The notes: generated by a model from the sequence alone, not told the origin. Numbered from the stretch's first letter, positions 1 through 12,891 are shown. The stretch: 64,000 nucleotides of DNA from Porodaedalea pini (GCA_002794775.1 NBAY01000103.1:1-64000); one strand, 5' to 3'. Program-made: numbers and translations.

Positions 1-263
1 TCCTGCATCATGTCATTTGAGATTGTTGGTGCTCCTGCAGCTTGTGCAACGGGAGTTTGGGGTTCCGACATAATGGGCGATGGTGCTGGCAATGTGTGGG
101 GTGGTTGGTGGGTTCCTAGTTCATCGTCTAGGCGTGTAAGGTCTTCGTCAGTCAGCAGTGGTAGTTGTGCAAGGACAGCATCGGCAGTATCTTCGGGTGG
201 TGTATTCCAATGCTGTGCTGCTGATCCAGACGGTCGGGTGTATGGGTGTGGAGCCAGCTCAAA
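1..263 (-). pseudogene. Partial ORF running off the left edge, Gag-like or other retroelement N-terminal region
   Basis: The minus strand is open from about 263 down to 1. It reads as an acidic, proline-rich peptide (DEDLTRLDDEL, then PSPIMSEPQTPVAQ) that continues beyond the window. A TGA in the same frame sits near 263, with a coding-like stretch upstream of it. The reading looks more like protein than the opposite-strand frame does. I infer the N-terminal part of an LTR-retrotransposon ORF because an LTR/promoter-like stretch lies just upstream on the same strand. No diagnostic domain is visible, so a host gene is also possible. Confidence 0.3.
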
Positions 264-419
264 TCAGAAACAACACTGCCAGCCAACAGGTAGTGCGGAC
301 GCCTGTGGATCTGATTGAGCGCTGTAACAAAACTCTGGATGTGGTGGTCGACTTTCGCTTGCTGATCAAACCTGGATCTTCCTCTGTGAAGACTCCAACG
401 GGCGCCAAGGGACCTCTCT

Positions 420-1361
420 GAAGATCACCCCCAAGGCCTGGTAGCTACTCTCAAGTGGGTCAGACTCAATGTTACCCCCTCTCAAACGAGCGCTGGTTGA
501 TCAAATAGAAAGAAGATGGCGGGTTATAAAACGAGTGAGTTTAGTAGTGAAAGTAAAGGATTAATGACATATTGGCCTGATTGATGCACGTGAGATCGAT
601 CTGAGAACAGGTGTGGGTCGAAGTGATCATAGTCGGGGTCGAAGTCCAAGTCGTCAGACGTGTCGGATAAGAATGTTGGTTTATAGTTTGGGGTTGTAGA
701 CAGGTAGTGGACGGTTTTGAGGTTGTTGGACAAGATGAGGGTTGAGAGTGATGATGATAGATAGTCGGAAGAGTTCAATGGTGAGAGTGATTTGCGGGGT
801 ACAGGTAAAGGTGTAGATGGTAGCGTGGTAGAGAGATTGTTGTTGGTAGGAGATGCAAATGTTCAGAGCCAGCTTGGTGTTGATGACTGAGAATGCGCAA
901 GGCGGTAAGGGTAAGTTTTGACCTTGTGTCAGCGATGGACTACGAGTACACAAAAGGTAACTGGGTCACGCGGAACTCAGTCAGAGGAAGAGGAGAGAGG
1001 GAGAGAGCAGTGAGCCAGGGGAGCTGACACAGCGCAGAGGTAGGGGGCAGCTTCTGTACGTAGCCAGGTAGAATTGACCAGGTTGAAACTAAGGGATAAG
1101 TACAGGAGGACTACCTACTTATATACCCTACAGAGGCTGCGCACGGACCAGGGAATTAGCTACTACATAAAGATAGATGAAAGAACATTGTGGAACTTCG
1201 TAGAACAATAGTGTCATAGTATCAGTCAGCGAATAATGAAAGTGTGGGAAAGGGGCATAATAGATATGAGTAAGCTGAAATAATCGTGATTAGTAATAAG
1301 TGGATAAGATATGATAAGGGAAAATGATAAGAGAATAAAATAATTAAAAAGCATCCATGAC
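420..1361 (-). promoter_or_regulatory. Probable LTR/promoter region with TATA box, minus strand
   Basis: On the minus strand a TATATAAG box lies at about 1118-1125. It is followed by pyrimidine-rich, gene-free DNA down to the start of the partial ORF at the left edge. A TGTC... start near 1361 and a ...GTAACA end near 472 could be LTR boundaries. The second LTR would lie outside the window, so this cannot be confirmed. No convincing ORF is present in the interval. Confidence 0.25.
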
Positions 1362-1838
1362 AGTTAGATCTTCACAATCCTTTGAGGTCCTGAAAGAAAA
1401 TCAGCTGTGATGTGCTCATTTTCACAGAAGAAACAGACAACCATACAAAATATCCCTCTATGGAACACATCTGTGCAGTGGTTGCTCAGCATTGAGATGG
1501 GTCAGCAATTCATTGATCCACTTTGTCAGCATTATTTTAGTCATCAAATGGCTGTAAGAGCTACTCGCCCGTGTTCCTCTTGAGTCTTAAGCTTGACTGA
1601 AATTTTACTCTCTCAATGACAACGTCTGACTAGTAACAAGCTGTTGACTTTCTTACCTGTTACCAACAAGCTCATTTCTGATGGCTCGATCCAGGCAGAG
1701 AAAGTGCACTGCAGGTCACAAGCGCAGCCTAGAATTATCAGTAGCAAATGGCAGGCTATTAGAAGCAACCTATAACCTTGATATTAAACTCTTCAGCAGC
1801 CAAGAAACATCTTCTGAGCTTACCTCAAACCTCTCAAA
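1362..1838. other. Non-coding stretch, nothing recognised
   Basis: AT-rich DNA without a supported ORF, RNA gene or repeat. It separates the putative LTR from the MITE at 1839. Confidence 0.4.
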
Positions 1839-2016
1839 CTTGAGGTAGTGGGCCATTAGGATGGCAAGCTACGATTACTGTTTACTAAATACTAAATAAT
1901 TCACTAATGAGAATAATGTTTTAATATAATTTGCAAGCTTTAGTCCTCTCATATTAAATGAAAGACACAGAAAACAGTAATTGTAGCTTGCCATCCCAAT
2001 GGCCCACTACCTCAAG
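1839..2016. mobile_element. MITE with ~45 bp terminal inverted repeats (CTTGAGGTAGTGGGCC ends)
   Basis: The left end (CTTGAGGTAGTGGGCCATTA...) is the near-perfect reverse complement of the right end (...TGGCCCACTACCTCAAG) over about 45 bases ending in ACTGTTT. The AT-rich core is about 90 bp and has no ORF. The target duplication is not obvious. The right end abuts a truncated copia LTR. A matching single end occurs at 7350-7396, so this is a repeated family. The transposase superfamily is unknown. Confidence 0.75.
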
Positions 2017-2273
2017 TACATACCTGAGTCCAATGGATGAGTGCAACAGATAGGGACACTCATGCATGGACTCAGCCACTTTGAAGCTAATATTATATAA
2101 CACAAGAAGTCATGTGATGCTCATAGATGGGTACCCATCTGTGAGCAAAAGTGTGGGAACACAAAAATCACGTGATGCTTGCAGATGGGTACCCATCTGT
2201 GAGCAAGAGCATAGGAACAAAACAATCAAAATAAACAAAATACAGAATAAGTGTCAGGATCATGCTTCCAATA
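2017..2273 (-). repeat. Decayed, truncated 3' LTR of the copia element
   Basis: Read on the minus strand, this stretch aligns by eye with the 230 bp LTR of the intact copia at 25631-31521 (shared start TTGGAAG, CTGACACTTATT, AATATTAGCTTCAAAG, and the GAGTGTCCCTATCTGTTGC block). It stops at the MITE edge, so the LTR 3' end is missing. Where the intact LTR has a GC-rich palindrome, this one carries a different palindrome (half-site AGATGGGT) in two tandem copies (2119-2146 and 2178-2207). Each copy is followed, read on the minus strand, by a CATCACGTGA or CATCACATGA box. Confidence 0.8.
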
Positions 2274-5200
2274 CTCCCACCTGATCTGACACATCTGTAA
2301 GTCATTTAAGACCTAACATCCCACACATTTCTCCCACCTTCAACCACCCAAGAGCTTTGGTCATGATATCAGCAGGCATAGATTTGGTGGGCAAGTACCT
2401 CACATCTACATAATCTGCTTCAACCACATCCCTCAACCAGTAATAATGCAGGTCTAGGTGTTTCATGCGCCCATGATGTTCAGGATTTCTGGCAACTGCT
2501 AATGCAGACTGGTTGTCAACATAGAGGACAGATGGGGCATCAAACTGATACCCAAACTCAGTGAGCAAGTTGCGCAATCACGTGATCTCTTGTCCTGACT
2601 GTACAGCAGAAATGTATTCTGCCTCAGTAGTAGAGAGAGTCACAATAGTTTGTAACCAGCTTGCCCAACTGATTGCACCAGTTCCCATTTTGACCACCAT
2701 CCCACTTGTAGAGTGCCTGTCATCCTCATCACCACCATGGTCTGCATCAGAGAATGTGGTGAACAGCTCAGCTGAGTTGGGGTCAGGTGCATAAGTCAAC
2801 TTGTAGTCTTTGGTACCTTGAAGGTAATGACATAGGTGCTTTGCAGCCTTCCAGTGAGCCATGCTAGGATTAGCACTAAAACATGCCAGAACTCCCACTG
2901 CATAAACAATGTCTGGGCGTGTAGCCACAGCAAGATACATGAGAGCGCCCACCAACTGCTTGTAAGGAACAGTCTTCATGAAGGCAGCCTCTTCATCATT
3001 CTTGGGAGCCATGGACTTACTAAGCTTATGACCTTCAGGTAATGAGGTTGTCACAGTGCCACAATTGCCAAGTTTAAAACGCTCAAGTATGTCAATAATA
3101 TACTGGCGCTGAGATATGGACAATGAGTGCTGAGAGCGATCACGCTCAATGTGAACTCCCAAGAGGAATGAAGTTAGCCCAAGGTCATGTAGCTTGAAGT
3201 GCTTCTCTAGCTCACTCTTCACAAACTGGTACTGCTCCTTCAACTTTGCAGCAATGGTCATGTCATCAACATAGACAGGAATGATAATGCGCACATCCTC
3301 TCTGTGATAGACCCATATACTGTTGTCGCAGCGCACCAGTTGGAAGCCCATACCCTTCAGTACTGAATCGAGTTTCTTGTGCCACTGGCGTTGTCTTGCT
3401 GGAAGTGGGGATGATAATATTCTGGTGTGAAAATGAATCTAATGGTACTTCCACTGAGTTGACTGGTCTATTTATCTAAACGGGTCCTTCCCAGGTGTTC
3501 AGTGAAGAGGGACAGAGATTGGTGTGATAGCTGTGTGTGGCTGTTGGAGATTGCAAGCTTGCCTTGCTGATGAATCTAGGCTGTGCTAGATAGGGTACCA
3601 AACTAATTGGTAGTAATGAATATAATAGAGTGACAGTTTTAACTGCTGAGTTCCTAACTGTAGTCTGGCTAAGAACCCTGGTGGTTCTGTGCTTCTGAGA
3701 TCTAGAGGGGAAAATGTATATTGATTTCTAGGGTAGCAAAACATACCCTATTTATGCCCTTTGGCAGATACAAAGCTGTACTACACTACTAGAGACCTGA
3801 TTCTACAAATGACTACATATGATGATACATGACACTCTCTGACTATCCCTTCTGACTCCTTGTGACTCTTTTTGACTACTTCATCATGACTACATGGGAT
3901 CACGGCTGACTGATCTATTGTGACAGTATATGACTCATTGCTGATCATCATCATGCTCTGATGTGATTGCCACTGATTAAGCCATTGTGACCATGTATGA
4001 CTCATTGCTGATCATCATGAACACCGCTTCCTCCATTTGGAGAGACCAGCCTAGACCTTGGTCTTCCATCCTTTCTGACTTCCTTTCCCACACTAAAATG
4101 GGTGAGGCTGTGCAACTTCCTGAAGCCATGACTACTGAATAAGATGTGTACCCTCTTTTCTTCTGCAACCAACTAATTGAATGCTTTTAATCGGGGACCT
4201 TGCTAGGCTTTATATCCGATATCTGAGTACTGTGATAGTCAAATATCTTTGTGAAAAGGTCATCGCCTGGTACGCAATTCCCTAAATGTCTTCCTCTATG
4301 ATGTCGAGCTGTGCCAAAATACACTCCTACCTGCGCCGCTTGTTTAATCACTTGATGGCCTTTCTGAGACCTACCCGGTCTGATGGTTACTGTCAGATGG
4401 AGCCAATTAGGTAATGATTGTCCTTTCCTCTTTTGGGTCAGACCATCTGACTGCATATTATTTCAGTATCCTGGTTGAGACAACTATTCGGGTGGAGGTA
4501 GACTGGGCTCCTATGATCAATGTGGCTCGGCTTGTCCAGAGGCCTATTCGGTATGATAATAACAATAATTTCTGGTTAGAGTTTCATATGGCTAATGATT
4601 ATTCAGGTGCGCTTGAGTGATTGTGCCTTGGGTGGGATTTGGGGGATATGTCCTTAGATGATTTGTTATGAATGTCATGTTACATGCTAGTTGATGAGCA
4701 TAATGCAAGTGCATATGTGCGAGTTTTGTGTGTGTTCATGATACTGTGCTGTTTGGCTAGATCCTACTGTGTAGAGTTATCACTAGTTATTTCCAAACGT
4801 ATTCCTGGCCTGACAGCGTCCAGCTTGTTTCAGTCCATAGATAGACTTTACTAGCTTAAGAACAAATCCAGCACCATAATACTCCTCAAACCCTTCAGGC
4901 TGGTCCATGTAGACATCATGATCCATCTCACCATTGAGAAAAGCGGTGGAGATGTCCACACTGTAAAGCTCAAGGTCCTCAAGTGCAGCTATAGCTAGAA
5001 TTGCATGCAGTACTGCCCACTTTGCAGTTGGTGCAAACACTTGTGAAAACTCTAATCCTGGGCACTGTGAGTATCCCTTTACAACCAGTCTTGCCTTGTA
5101 CCTGTCCACAGAGCCATCTGCCTTGCGCTTGAGCTTGAACACCTAGCAGCAACCAATAGTCTTACGACCAGTTAGAAGTCTGACAGGCTGGAAAGTGCCA

Positions 5201-6476
5201 TTCTCAATCAGACTGATGAACTCTTCCATTGCAGCCTGTTCCCAAAGATGGGCATCAGGGTGCCCCTTGACATCCTTCCACTGATAGGGCTCTGGACCAT
5301 ATTGCTTGCGCACTTCTGCAGAGAATACATGCTCAAGACAATTTGTAGACTTAAAGACGTAGTCAAATGCGTCATCAAAAGCAATATACTTGTCTTCAAG
5401 ACCTGCATTTGCACCAAAGTCCATGAGCCCAGTGAACATGAGCACTTCTACTTGCATCTCCTCTTCAGACATGACATCAAGTTTATCATGCTGTTCAGCA
5501 TCCTCCATGTGCACATCCATTTCTGACTGATGCACAACTTCAGACTCTGGTGTAGGAACAGGATCAGGTCTAGGGATGTGTTGACCTGGATAATCCATGA
5601 GTGGATTGATTATTCTGTCCCATGCATCAGTGGTAGTGCATAGTTTTGGCCTGGGAGGAGGAGCCGGTGGCAGAGTTTGAGTCTGATTAGGTTGCTCACT
5701 CCTTGGTTTCTTAGCAAGAGGAGTCTGAGAAGGTGGAGGAGACACAGTGTGTTTACATGCAGAAGTGAGTGAAGAAGGGGAACAAGTTGGTGGAGGTACA
5801 GGAGGGTCTGCTGGATGAACAGGAAGTGGAGGAGGTGGCAGAACATCATTGTCATCATCACTCTCTACTCCCACCTGTTCTAGCAGATCTTTTGCCTCTG
5901 GAGGAGATTGTACCCACAAATCAACAGGAGTCCTAGAATTACCTGGAAACACATGTTCATCAAACTGAGCAGAGTCACTAATGATCTCCTTGCATGTGAT
6001 AGGATTCCAGAATAGCCATCCTTTGTAATTTGCAGGGTAGCCAAGGAAGACACATTTCTGTGTGTGGGATTGCAACTGTTTGCGTTGATCTTTCTGGACA
6101 TGCACATATGAAGTGCAGCCAAAAACGCGAAAATGAGAAACATCTGGTTTAGACTTGTACCAGAGTTGATAGGGTGTGTTGTCATTCACCGCAGATGTAG
6201 GAGAGCGATTATAGACATGAACAAAAGCAGCAACTGCATCCTACCAGAAGGTAGCAGGTAAGTGCGCTTCATTCAGCATAGTGGTGATGCCCTCAGCTAA
6301 TGTCCTGTTTGTGCGTTCAGCAACACCATTTTGGTGGGGTTCATTTCTGACAGTGTGCTGGCGATGAATGCCTTCATTTTCACAGAGTTGATCCCATTCC
6401 TTTGGCATGTATTCTCCTCCCTTATCATCACGAGTAGCCTTGATCTTCAAATCCAACTGATTCTCTGCATATGCCT
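2274..6476 (-). pseudogene. Decayed Ty1/copia pol (integrase, RT, RNase H), 5' truncated
   Basis: Reading from 6476 down, the frame gives the integrase C-terminal half (NGVAERTNRTLAE), the linker, the reverse transcriptase (YVDDMTI at about 3270) and RNase H (SDADHGGDED), ending near 2302. It is nearly the same protein as the element at 26848-31263. Three in-frame stops replace Trp codons (at 2575-2577, 5140-5142 and 6238-6240), and many Arg codons have become Cys, His or Trp. The RT is split by the insertion at 3392-4815. The 5' part, including Gag, protease and half of integrase, is missing where the palindromic element at 6477 begins. The copy cannot make functional protein. Confidence 0.93.
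3392..4815. mobile_element. 1,424 bp solo-LTR-like insertion inside copia RT
   Basis: Against the intact copia, the RT codons for KQAGR / QWHKK are separated here by 1,424 bp. The insert starts TGTCTTGC and ends CCTGACA (TG...CA). It is flanked by a direct repeat GCGT (3388-3391 and 4816-4819) that is single in the intact copy. This fits a solo LTR with a 4 bp target duplication. Inside, a TATGACTCATTGCTGATCATCAT unit is repeated about 80 bp apart (near 3930 and 4000). Small ORFs in it look spurious. A TRIM-like or other non-autonomous LTR element is the alternative. Confidence 0.7.
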
Positions 6477-7330
6477 TACAGCCTTTTTCATAAGTCCTGT
6501 GACATGTGCATGTCACATGAAATGAGCTGCATCAGAGCTAAAGTGTTGAAAAATTAGAATGAATGCCTATTTTCTCTGTGAATTCTGCACACTACCTGCT
6601 CATTAAGTACTCAAAAAAAAGGCACAGTTCTCAGGAGAATAAATATGTAAAATAGGGAGCAATAAATTGACTGTGTAGGCAGGTGGAGATCAAACAAGTG
6701 CAGCTGGTCTGTTCTCTCACCCATTTCCACTAAGATTCAAAACTTATGGCACCCCTACATCTACCTATAAAATTCCTTCCTGTGTCTGTAAATTAAGTAT
6801 ATGACTATACCAACATCTCCTGCAAGTTTGAAGCCAATCCATTCAGTATTCATGGTCCAGCAGCAAGATTTGTGTTCTACTCTGCAAGACCTGTTGTGAG
6901 AAAAGGAGGGTGGAAAGAGCTTGAAGTGGAACACAAATCTTGCTGCTGCACCATGAATACTGAATGGATTGGCTTCAAACTTTCAGGAGATGTTGGTATA
7001 GTCATATACTTAATTTACAGACACAGGAAGGAATTTTATAGGTAGATGTAGGGGAGCCATAATTTTCAAATCTCAGTGGAAATGGGTGAGAGAACAGACC
7101 AGCTACACTTGTTTGATCTCTACCTGTCTACACAGTCAATTTATTGCTCCCTATTTTACTTATTTCTTCTCCTGAGAACCGTGCCTTTTTTTTTGAGTAC
7201 TTAATGAGCAGGTACTGTGCAGAATTGACAGAGAAAATAGGCATTCATTCTAATTTTTCAACACTTTAGCTCTGACACGGCTCATTTCATGTGATATGCA
7301 CATGTCACAGGACTTATGAAAAAGGCTGTA
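6477..7330. mobile_element. Family-1 palindromic TA element, copy A
   Basis: The element is bounded by TA-CAGCC... and ...GGCTG-TA. The left ~400 bp is the near-perfect reverse complement of the right ~400 bp, separated by a ~50-60 bp unique loop (GCAAGACCTGTTGTGAG). Total length is 854 bp including both TA dinucleotides. There is no ORF of transposase size. The left flank is copia integrase; in the intact copy that site reads TTAA. To the right lies half a MITE rather than the rest of copia, so the right-hand copia sequence was lost. It belongs to the same family as 17103, 36124, 37679 and 60430. Confidence 0.9.
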
Positions 7331-7349
7331 GTGAATTATTTAGTATTCA

Positions 7350-7396
7350 GTAAACAGTAATCGTAGCTTGCCATCCTAATGGCCCACTACCTCAAG
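7350..7396. repeat. Isolated end of the CTTGAGG MITE
   Basis: About 45 bp (AAACAGTAATCGTAGC...CTACCTCAAG) match the right terminal repeat of the MITE at 1839-2016. The other end is not present next to it. Probably a remnant left by deletion or recombination at this junction. Confidence 0.7.
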
Positions 7397-7492
7397 TTAC
7401 CTTGTATGCAAAGAACAGCAATATGTCTGTGCATGAGCTATAAAGAAGGACTTTGAGAAATAGTTCTGTTGCTAAGTGATTCTGACTCATAA

Positions 7493-10400
7493 GTTCATCT
7501 TGTAACTCTTACGAGGATGGATCGTCTCCTTCTGGACCGTCTCAATCTACAAAGGCTCAAGCTCCTGATTGAAGACCTGACATAAGTCCATGGTGATGCT
7601 CTCGTGGATCTTCTGCAACAAGTGGGCACAGAAGATCTGAATGAGAGAGATCTTTAGGGTCAGGATCTTTCCGTGCATGAAAATGCCGATCAAATCCAAT
7701 TGCACTTGGAAACCGACATAGATGTTCGCACGATTGATAGTCGGACTTCACCAAAGTGTGAATTGACGGTTAGGAATTCGATTAACACCAGATCATTGAG
7801 CATTTGTCAACTTCTTGTATCTCATTGACTCTTCGAATCCAGATGCTTTCTCCCAGAACAGACCCTCCCAAGTTGGTAAGTAGGTGCCTTTGAAAAGTGT
7901 ATGCTCTAGGATTCCTTCAACGCCCCCCAAAGATGCAATGACATCAACACGGTAGTTGTTCAACTGCCAGAGCTTGCCGTCGTGTTGCTGTGACGTCCAC
8001 CAAAAAGGATTGCTGCAAAGATAATTCGTTAGAAAGAGGTTGTAGGGTAAAAACAAAATACTCACTGTTTCAGGAGCTGATACTGCTTCCAGTCTGTCCG
8101 CACACGCCAACCATGGTCATACGCCAGACTGAACGACGCCACCGAGTCAGCTTTGAACTTTGAGCAAGCAATAGGCTGAACTTACATATGACGGCCTTTC
8201 TGGAACAATGTGTTAATACGAGGGATGCCGCGATCCCACTATCCTCCAGATCTTTCAGTGTCAGTCGACGATTTTACACATTCGCTTCCTTCCTCTTCAT
8301 TGAATATTCCGACCAAGCACGAGCCGAGTCCAAAAACTCCGCTTCCCAAGGCTGAAGGTATTGATGCAAGTTGGGAATGAGCTGGTCATCCTCATGGGTC
8401 ATACCGGCGCGGAAGTGAGTTACTGCATTTGAGGGTATGAGTTACAATTATCGACAGAGATGCTTCAGTAAGGAGATGTACACACCTCCCACATTGGTCT
8501 GCTTGGACCATCGGAGATCGCTCTGAGGAATAAGCACGTGACCCATAGACAACATTCCAAGGCCATCGAGTTCCTATACGACAACAGTTCAGCAAGATAT
8601 GATATACATAAGAGTTGGGATGCTTACTTTAGGGGTGTAGAAGACAACCGGAGGGAAACGCGAAGGCATCTTACTATTCAAGCCGATCTCGACACGGGTC
8701 TGAATTTTGTTCTCAGCCTTCACCAAAGCATCAAGCAGCTCGTTCGTATGGATGACGGCCTCCCGATAGTAGATCATCAGACCAATGATCGCAGTGTTCC
8801 ATTTGTTGACAATCTTGGAAAAGGTGGTAGAGCCTGAGTTCATGAGGACCTGGCGGATACGGTTGTTAAACTGTTGAACACTTATGAAATTCTTCAGCGT
8901 TACATATTCCATGGAAGCTTTAATATTCTTACCTTCGTCGGAGACGCGGAGGAAGGCTTGTGCAGTACGCCCCTTCGACTGCTCGTTGGTCAAGTTCCAC
9001 ACCCCGTCCTTGAGCGAGAACTGCTCTCCAGTCATCGTCCGGATCTTCGGCAGAATGCACACCTCGAAGCCGCTCATCGAGAAGAGTAGCTGAGGGTTGT
9101 TTTTAGAGTAGACACTAACAAACGGATCTTCCCATTCAATCGTCGTCAAAGAACGACGCAGGCTCTGCTTCACGTTCCAGAACACAGCTCGACCTAGATT
9201 GACGTCGTGCTTGATCAGGCGCATACGGCAATCCCGCGGCCAACATCTCTTGTTGTCATATCCAATAACGTTGTTGTTTGTTGGATCCAGATTCGCGTTG
9301 AGGTAACGTTGTATAAGGTCGCGTGATTCCTCGGCGGTGAAGCGGAATGAAATATGCAAACGATCAACATAACGAGAATAGAGACGGACTGGATGGCGTG
9401 TCTCGGTCGCAGAATCACGGTACTGCAGGAAATTATTGGGCAGTTGTGGGGGACGCGCCATTTCACTTGCGCGTTGCAAGCCGAGGATGAGAAGATCGAG
9501 GACAAGACCATAGTATTGGAAGACAAAGGCAGTATATGTTCGTATGTGCCATATCTTTGCAGGTGCGAACACAGTTATTCTTCGCTGTGATATAGTCCGC
9601 AAGATTATGGTCGAGAATAAGATGAAGCAGACGGTTGAGAAGGGTCAGGTCAATCTTTTCGTAGATTCGACAGTACGGTCTCCATCATCACTACGCATTC
9701 GCCCTCGCTCGTCTCCTAGATGTCCATCAAGTTATTGATACCCTGGCACCACTTGTACACTAGAAGGGGAGGAGGTTCAGTGTCCACAGGCTTGATCCAC
9801 GCTGGGAATAACCCGCGCTTGTCAGCCTCAAAGAATAAGAACTGGTCAAGATATGCGAGCTTGTCATATGTGTCGAAGAACTCAATGCCTGCCTCTTTGA
9901 AGGCTCGCTGAGTGAGCAAGAGACGCTTGATCCTAGACAAACCTGCACGCGAATCAATAAGCTACACCCTACGACCAATTAGAAAAAGAACATACATTTG
10001 TGTGGATTGTCATACACCTGCTCAATGAGAGCAAGCTCCTCACGCTGAGATTGGTTAAGACGACCTTTGACGCTGTACGCCTCTTTCAACTTCGTGTCAT
10101 GCTTGTACGAAAGGGGACTGTATGGAAACATCAGTGAGAGTTACTGAAAGACGTAGTTAATTCAATCTTACGGGAATGGGATGGGTGCAATTTCCGACTC
10201 TCAAGCCAGTGGACCGTCGATGTGTAGATCGCAACGGCCTCCTCAACACTAACGTAAGGACCATCTTTGAGGTAACCATGCTGACGCTCCTGCGCAGCTT
10301 TCAAGTACAGTCGAGTAAGACGCCCTAAGTTCTTCTTGACCACAGCCTTGTCGACAGTCGCACCGCACCTGACACGCTCGCGAATGTAGTGCGCAACCGA

Positions 10401-12891
10401 GCACCACCAGTCCGCCTTGCTCTTGATGTACCGCAGGATGATGTCCTCGATTGCAGTCGGCATGTCCGGGACCTTCCATGGAGCTGTAGAATAAGGCTTA
10501 GTACGCAAAGTCCAGATTCAACCAAACGACGTACTGTTTGCCTTCCAGCAGTGCCACGCTTCCGACAAGTGCTGCAAGATAGTCTTCGCCTTGTTCTGCT
10601 TGATCCACTCCGGCATCATATCAAGAATATCGTGCATTACGGCAGTGCGTAATTCCAACTCATAGTGCGATTCGACACGCTGCTTCGTGACCGGCTTTGC
10701 GATGCCCTTGCTGCTGAGACCCTCGAACTGACGCACAAGCAAGTTTGTGAGCCAGTGCTCAAGCAGTGGTACGATTCACGCATGAAGAAGAGCCACACTC
10801 GCCAACCTGGAGCCCCAAACCCACAGCCTGGTCCCTTACCAACAGGTCCCGTATTGAAGCGATAGTAGATTAGATGATTGAGATCTTTGCACATCCGGAT
10901 CTGACGCATAAGCTTGTACTTGTAACGGTACATGCCGGTGAGCACGCCGATATGTGCGAAGATATACTGCAATGCATCCGCCAGTTGGAAGGCATCGACA
11001 TTGCCAAGCCGGAATTGGACGTGCACATCGACAACGAGCTTCGTGAGGCGAAGAGTTTCACGGCACAAATGGAATGCATTTCCAAAGCAAGCCTTTCTGT
11101 GTTCCTTCGTCGTAAGCGTCTTTACCGGCTTCAGATTCATGTTGTTATCGAGATGAAGGTAATTCAAGTTCTAGAAGGATTGGAAGTCAGAATGATGTAA
11201 CACAGCTTTCCCAAAGATCATACCTTGCGACGGACGAGCAAGTTCAGCATGTTGTATCCTTGCCTGCACACTTGCAAACAAGCCTCCACCCAGTCCAGTT
11301 TTGTGGTCTGGAAAAACTTCGTCGCCTTCAACTGACGGAACAGGTTCTTTTTCGTCATCGGCTTCTCCGGCGTCGTCTTCAGCTCGTTGAGAACAAAGCA
11401 CTTGAGTAGCTTCTGGTACGACATGCGAACCTTTACAGGCTGGTTCGGTGGGCAGTGCTCCAACTACCAATTCTTCACCAATGGTACATCTTGCGCGCGG
11501 CCCATGTGTCCCGAGCGGCGACTGTAAGGCGCCGGCGCCCACCGTAAGGCAATACCGTCCGCAGTGCTCTCGTTCTCCAAATCTTTATCCGAGAGGAATG
11601 GCTCAACCTCATCTGGTAGCTCGAATTCATCCTCGTCCGCGCCGTTAGGTCCGAAGATTTCGTCCTCATGAGAAACGAGAGGCGCATTCTTTGGTTGGAA
11701 ACCACGAGAGGAGACAGGGTTAATGAGCGGATCGAAGTAGAAAGCAGGCAAGTCAGGATCGTTCGTGCGTATGTAGACGTTCTTCGGCGTATGGTAAGGC
11801 GAAATATGCACAGAACGTGGAAGAGGATTGTACAGGTGCGGGAAAGCAACATTGTATTCAGTACGACTCTGCTGACGAATAATGATCTTGTTGATGTCAT
11901 TGAACTCGTTCAATCCTCGTCAAAAGAGTCCATGTCCCTATACAGAGGCTCGAACTTAGGACCATCAGGAATGGCCAGATTCAGTGCTTTAGCGGTGAAG
12001 AAAGACTTCTTGTAGAACAAGTAACTCGAGTTACTGTCGGTGTGATCCGAGAGGAGTGACCGACCGAGTCGATACAAGTTGGCCATGATGGGGAGTGAAA
12101 GCGACCAGTATTTGTAGGACGAACCATTGACGTGCGGTGTGTCAATCAATGGCTTCGGATCATAAAACCAATCAATTATAGCACTGTCCTCCTCCTCATC
12201 CAGGTCAAGTTGAATGGCTTCCAGCGGCTCGACATCCAGCGCGTTGTCCCCATAGTCGAGAGGAGGTTCTTCGTCGTCGAAGAATGGGAAGCGCGTACGC
12301 TTGAAGTGTCGACGGTCGCGCTTCTCGCAACGCATAGCAAGCCACATGGAGCTCCACTGAGCATGATACACCGGCTCAATGACACGCGGAATCTCGTTGA
12401 CAAAAGTGATTGCACCCGTGATATGGTAGAGGACAGGCACTTCGCGGACCTGCTCCCAGGGATACGGGATGTTTTCGAGCATTTTCATGACCGCATGGGG
12501 GACGTATTTGAGCGCACCGAGATGTACACGCTTATCATTACGGAACTTGCGGTTACTCGTGTCTCCATAATCTTTTAAAATCTTGCGAACGTGCTCGGGT
12601 GGAAGATCCTGTAAACAACAGAACACGCGTCGTCAGCGCTCAAGTTGCATGTCACTTACCAATGGAACAAAGGCACACCTGCTTCCCAGTATCAACGAAT
12701 CCACCTTTGCGCTTCTCGCCATAGCGCTTGTTCTGCACCTGGATCCACTTATGGGACTTTTGCGCGAGTACCTCTGGCGGCATCCGCGAACTCGAAGGTT
12801 CGCCAGCGGAAGACATAGGCATGCCCGGCGGGGGAGGCGGCATCCCGGGCGTCGTGTCGATAGCACTGGGAGCACCTGGCGGGGCACCCAT
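7493..12891 (-). pseudogene. prp8: PRP8 (U5 snRNP splicing factor) pseudogene, C-terminally truncated
   Basis: Minus-strand exons reproduce Prp8 in order. They include a proline-rich N-terminus (MGAPPGAP at about 12891), [109 protein letters not shown] and [13 protein letters not shown]. It breaks off after KSYKMN near 7493, so the RNase H-like and Jab1/MPN domains are absent. GT-AG introns remain, for example at about 12612-12690, 11170-11220 and 10470-10540. Lesions include 1-base frameshifts near 11912, 10775 and 10190, and stops at 11464-11466, 9716-9718, 8274-8276, 7793-7795 and 7748-7750. Two in-frame losses lie near 10088 and 9857. Prp8 is the essential spliceosome core protein, so an intact copy must exist elsewhere. 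Retained introns rule out a processed copy. Confidence 0.93.

Noticed and set aside
10874..11200. Plus-strand ORFs opposite the PRP8 pseudogene
   Set aside because: They are shadows of the minus-strand coding frame, whose protein matches Prp8.
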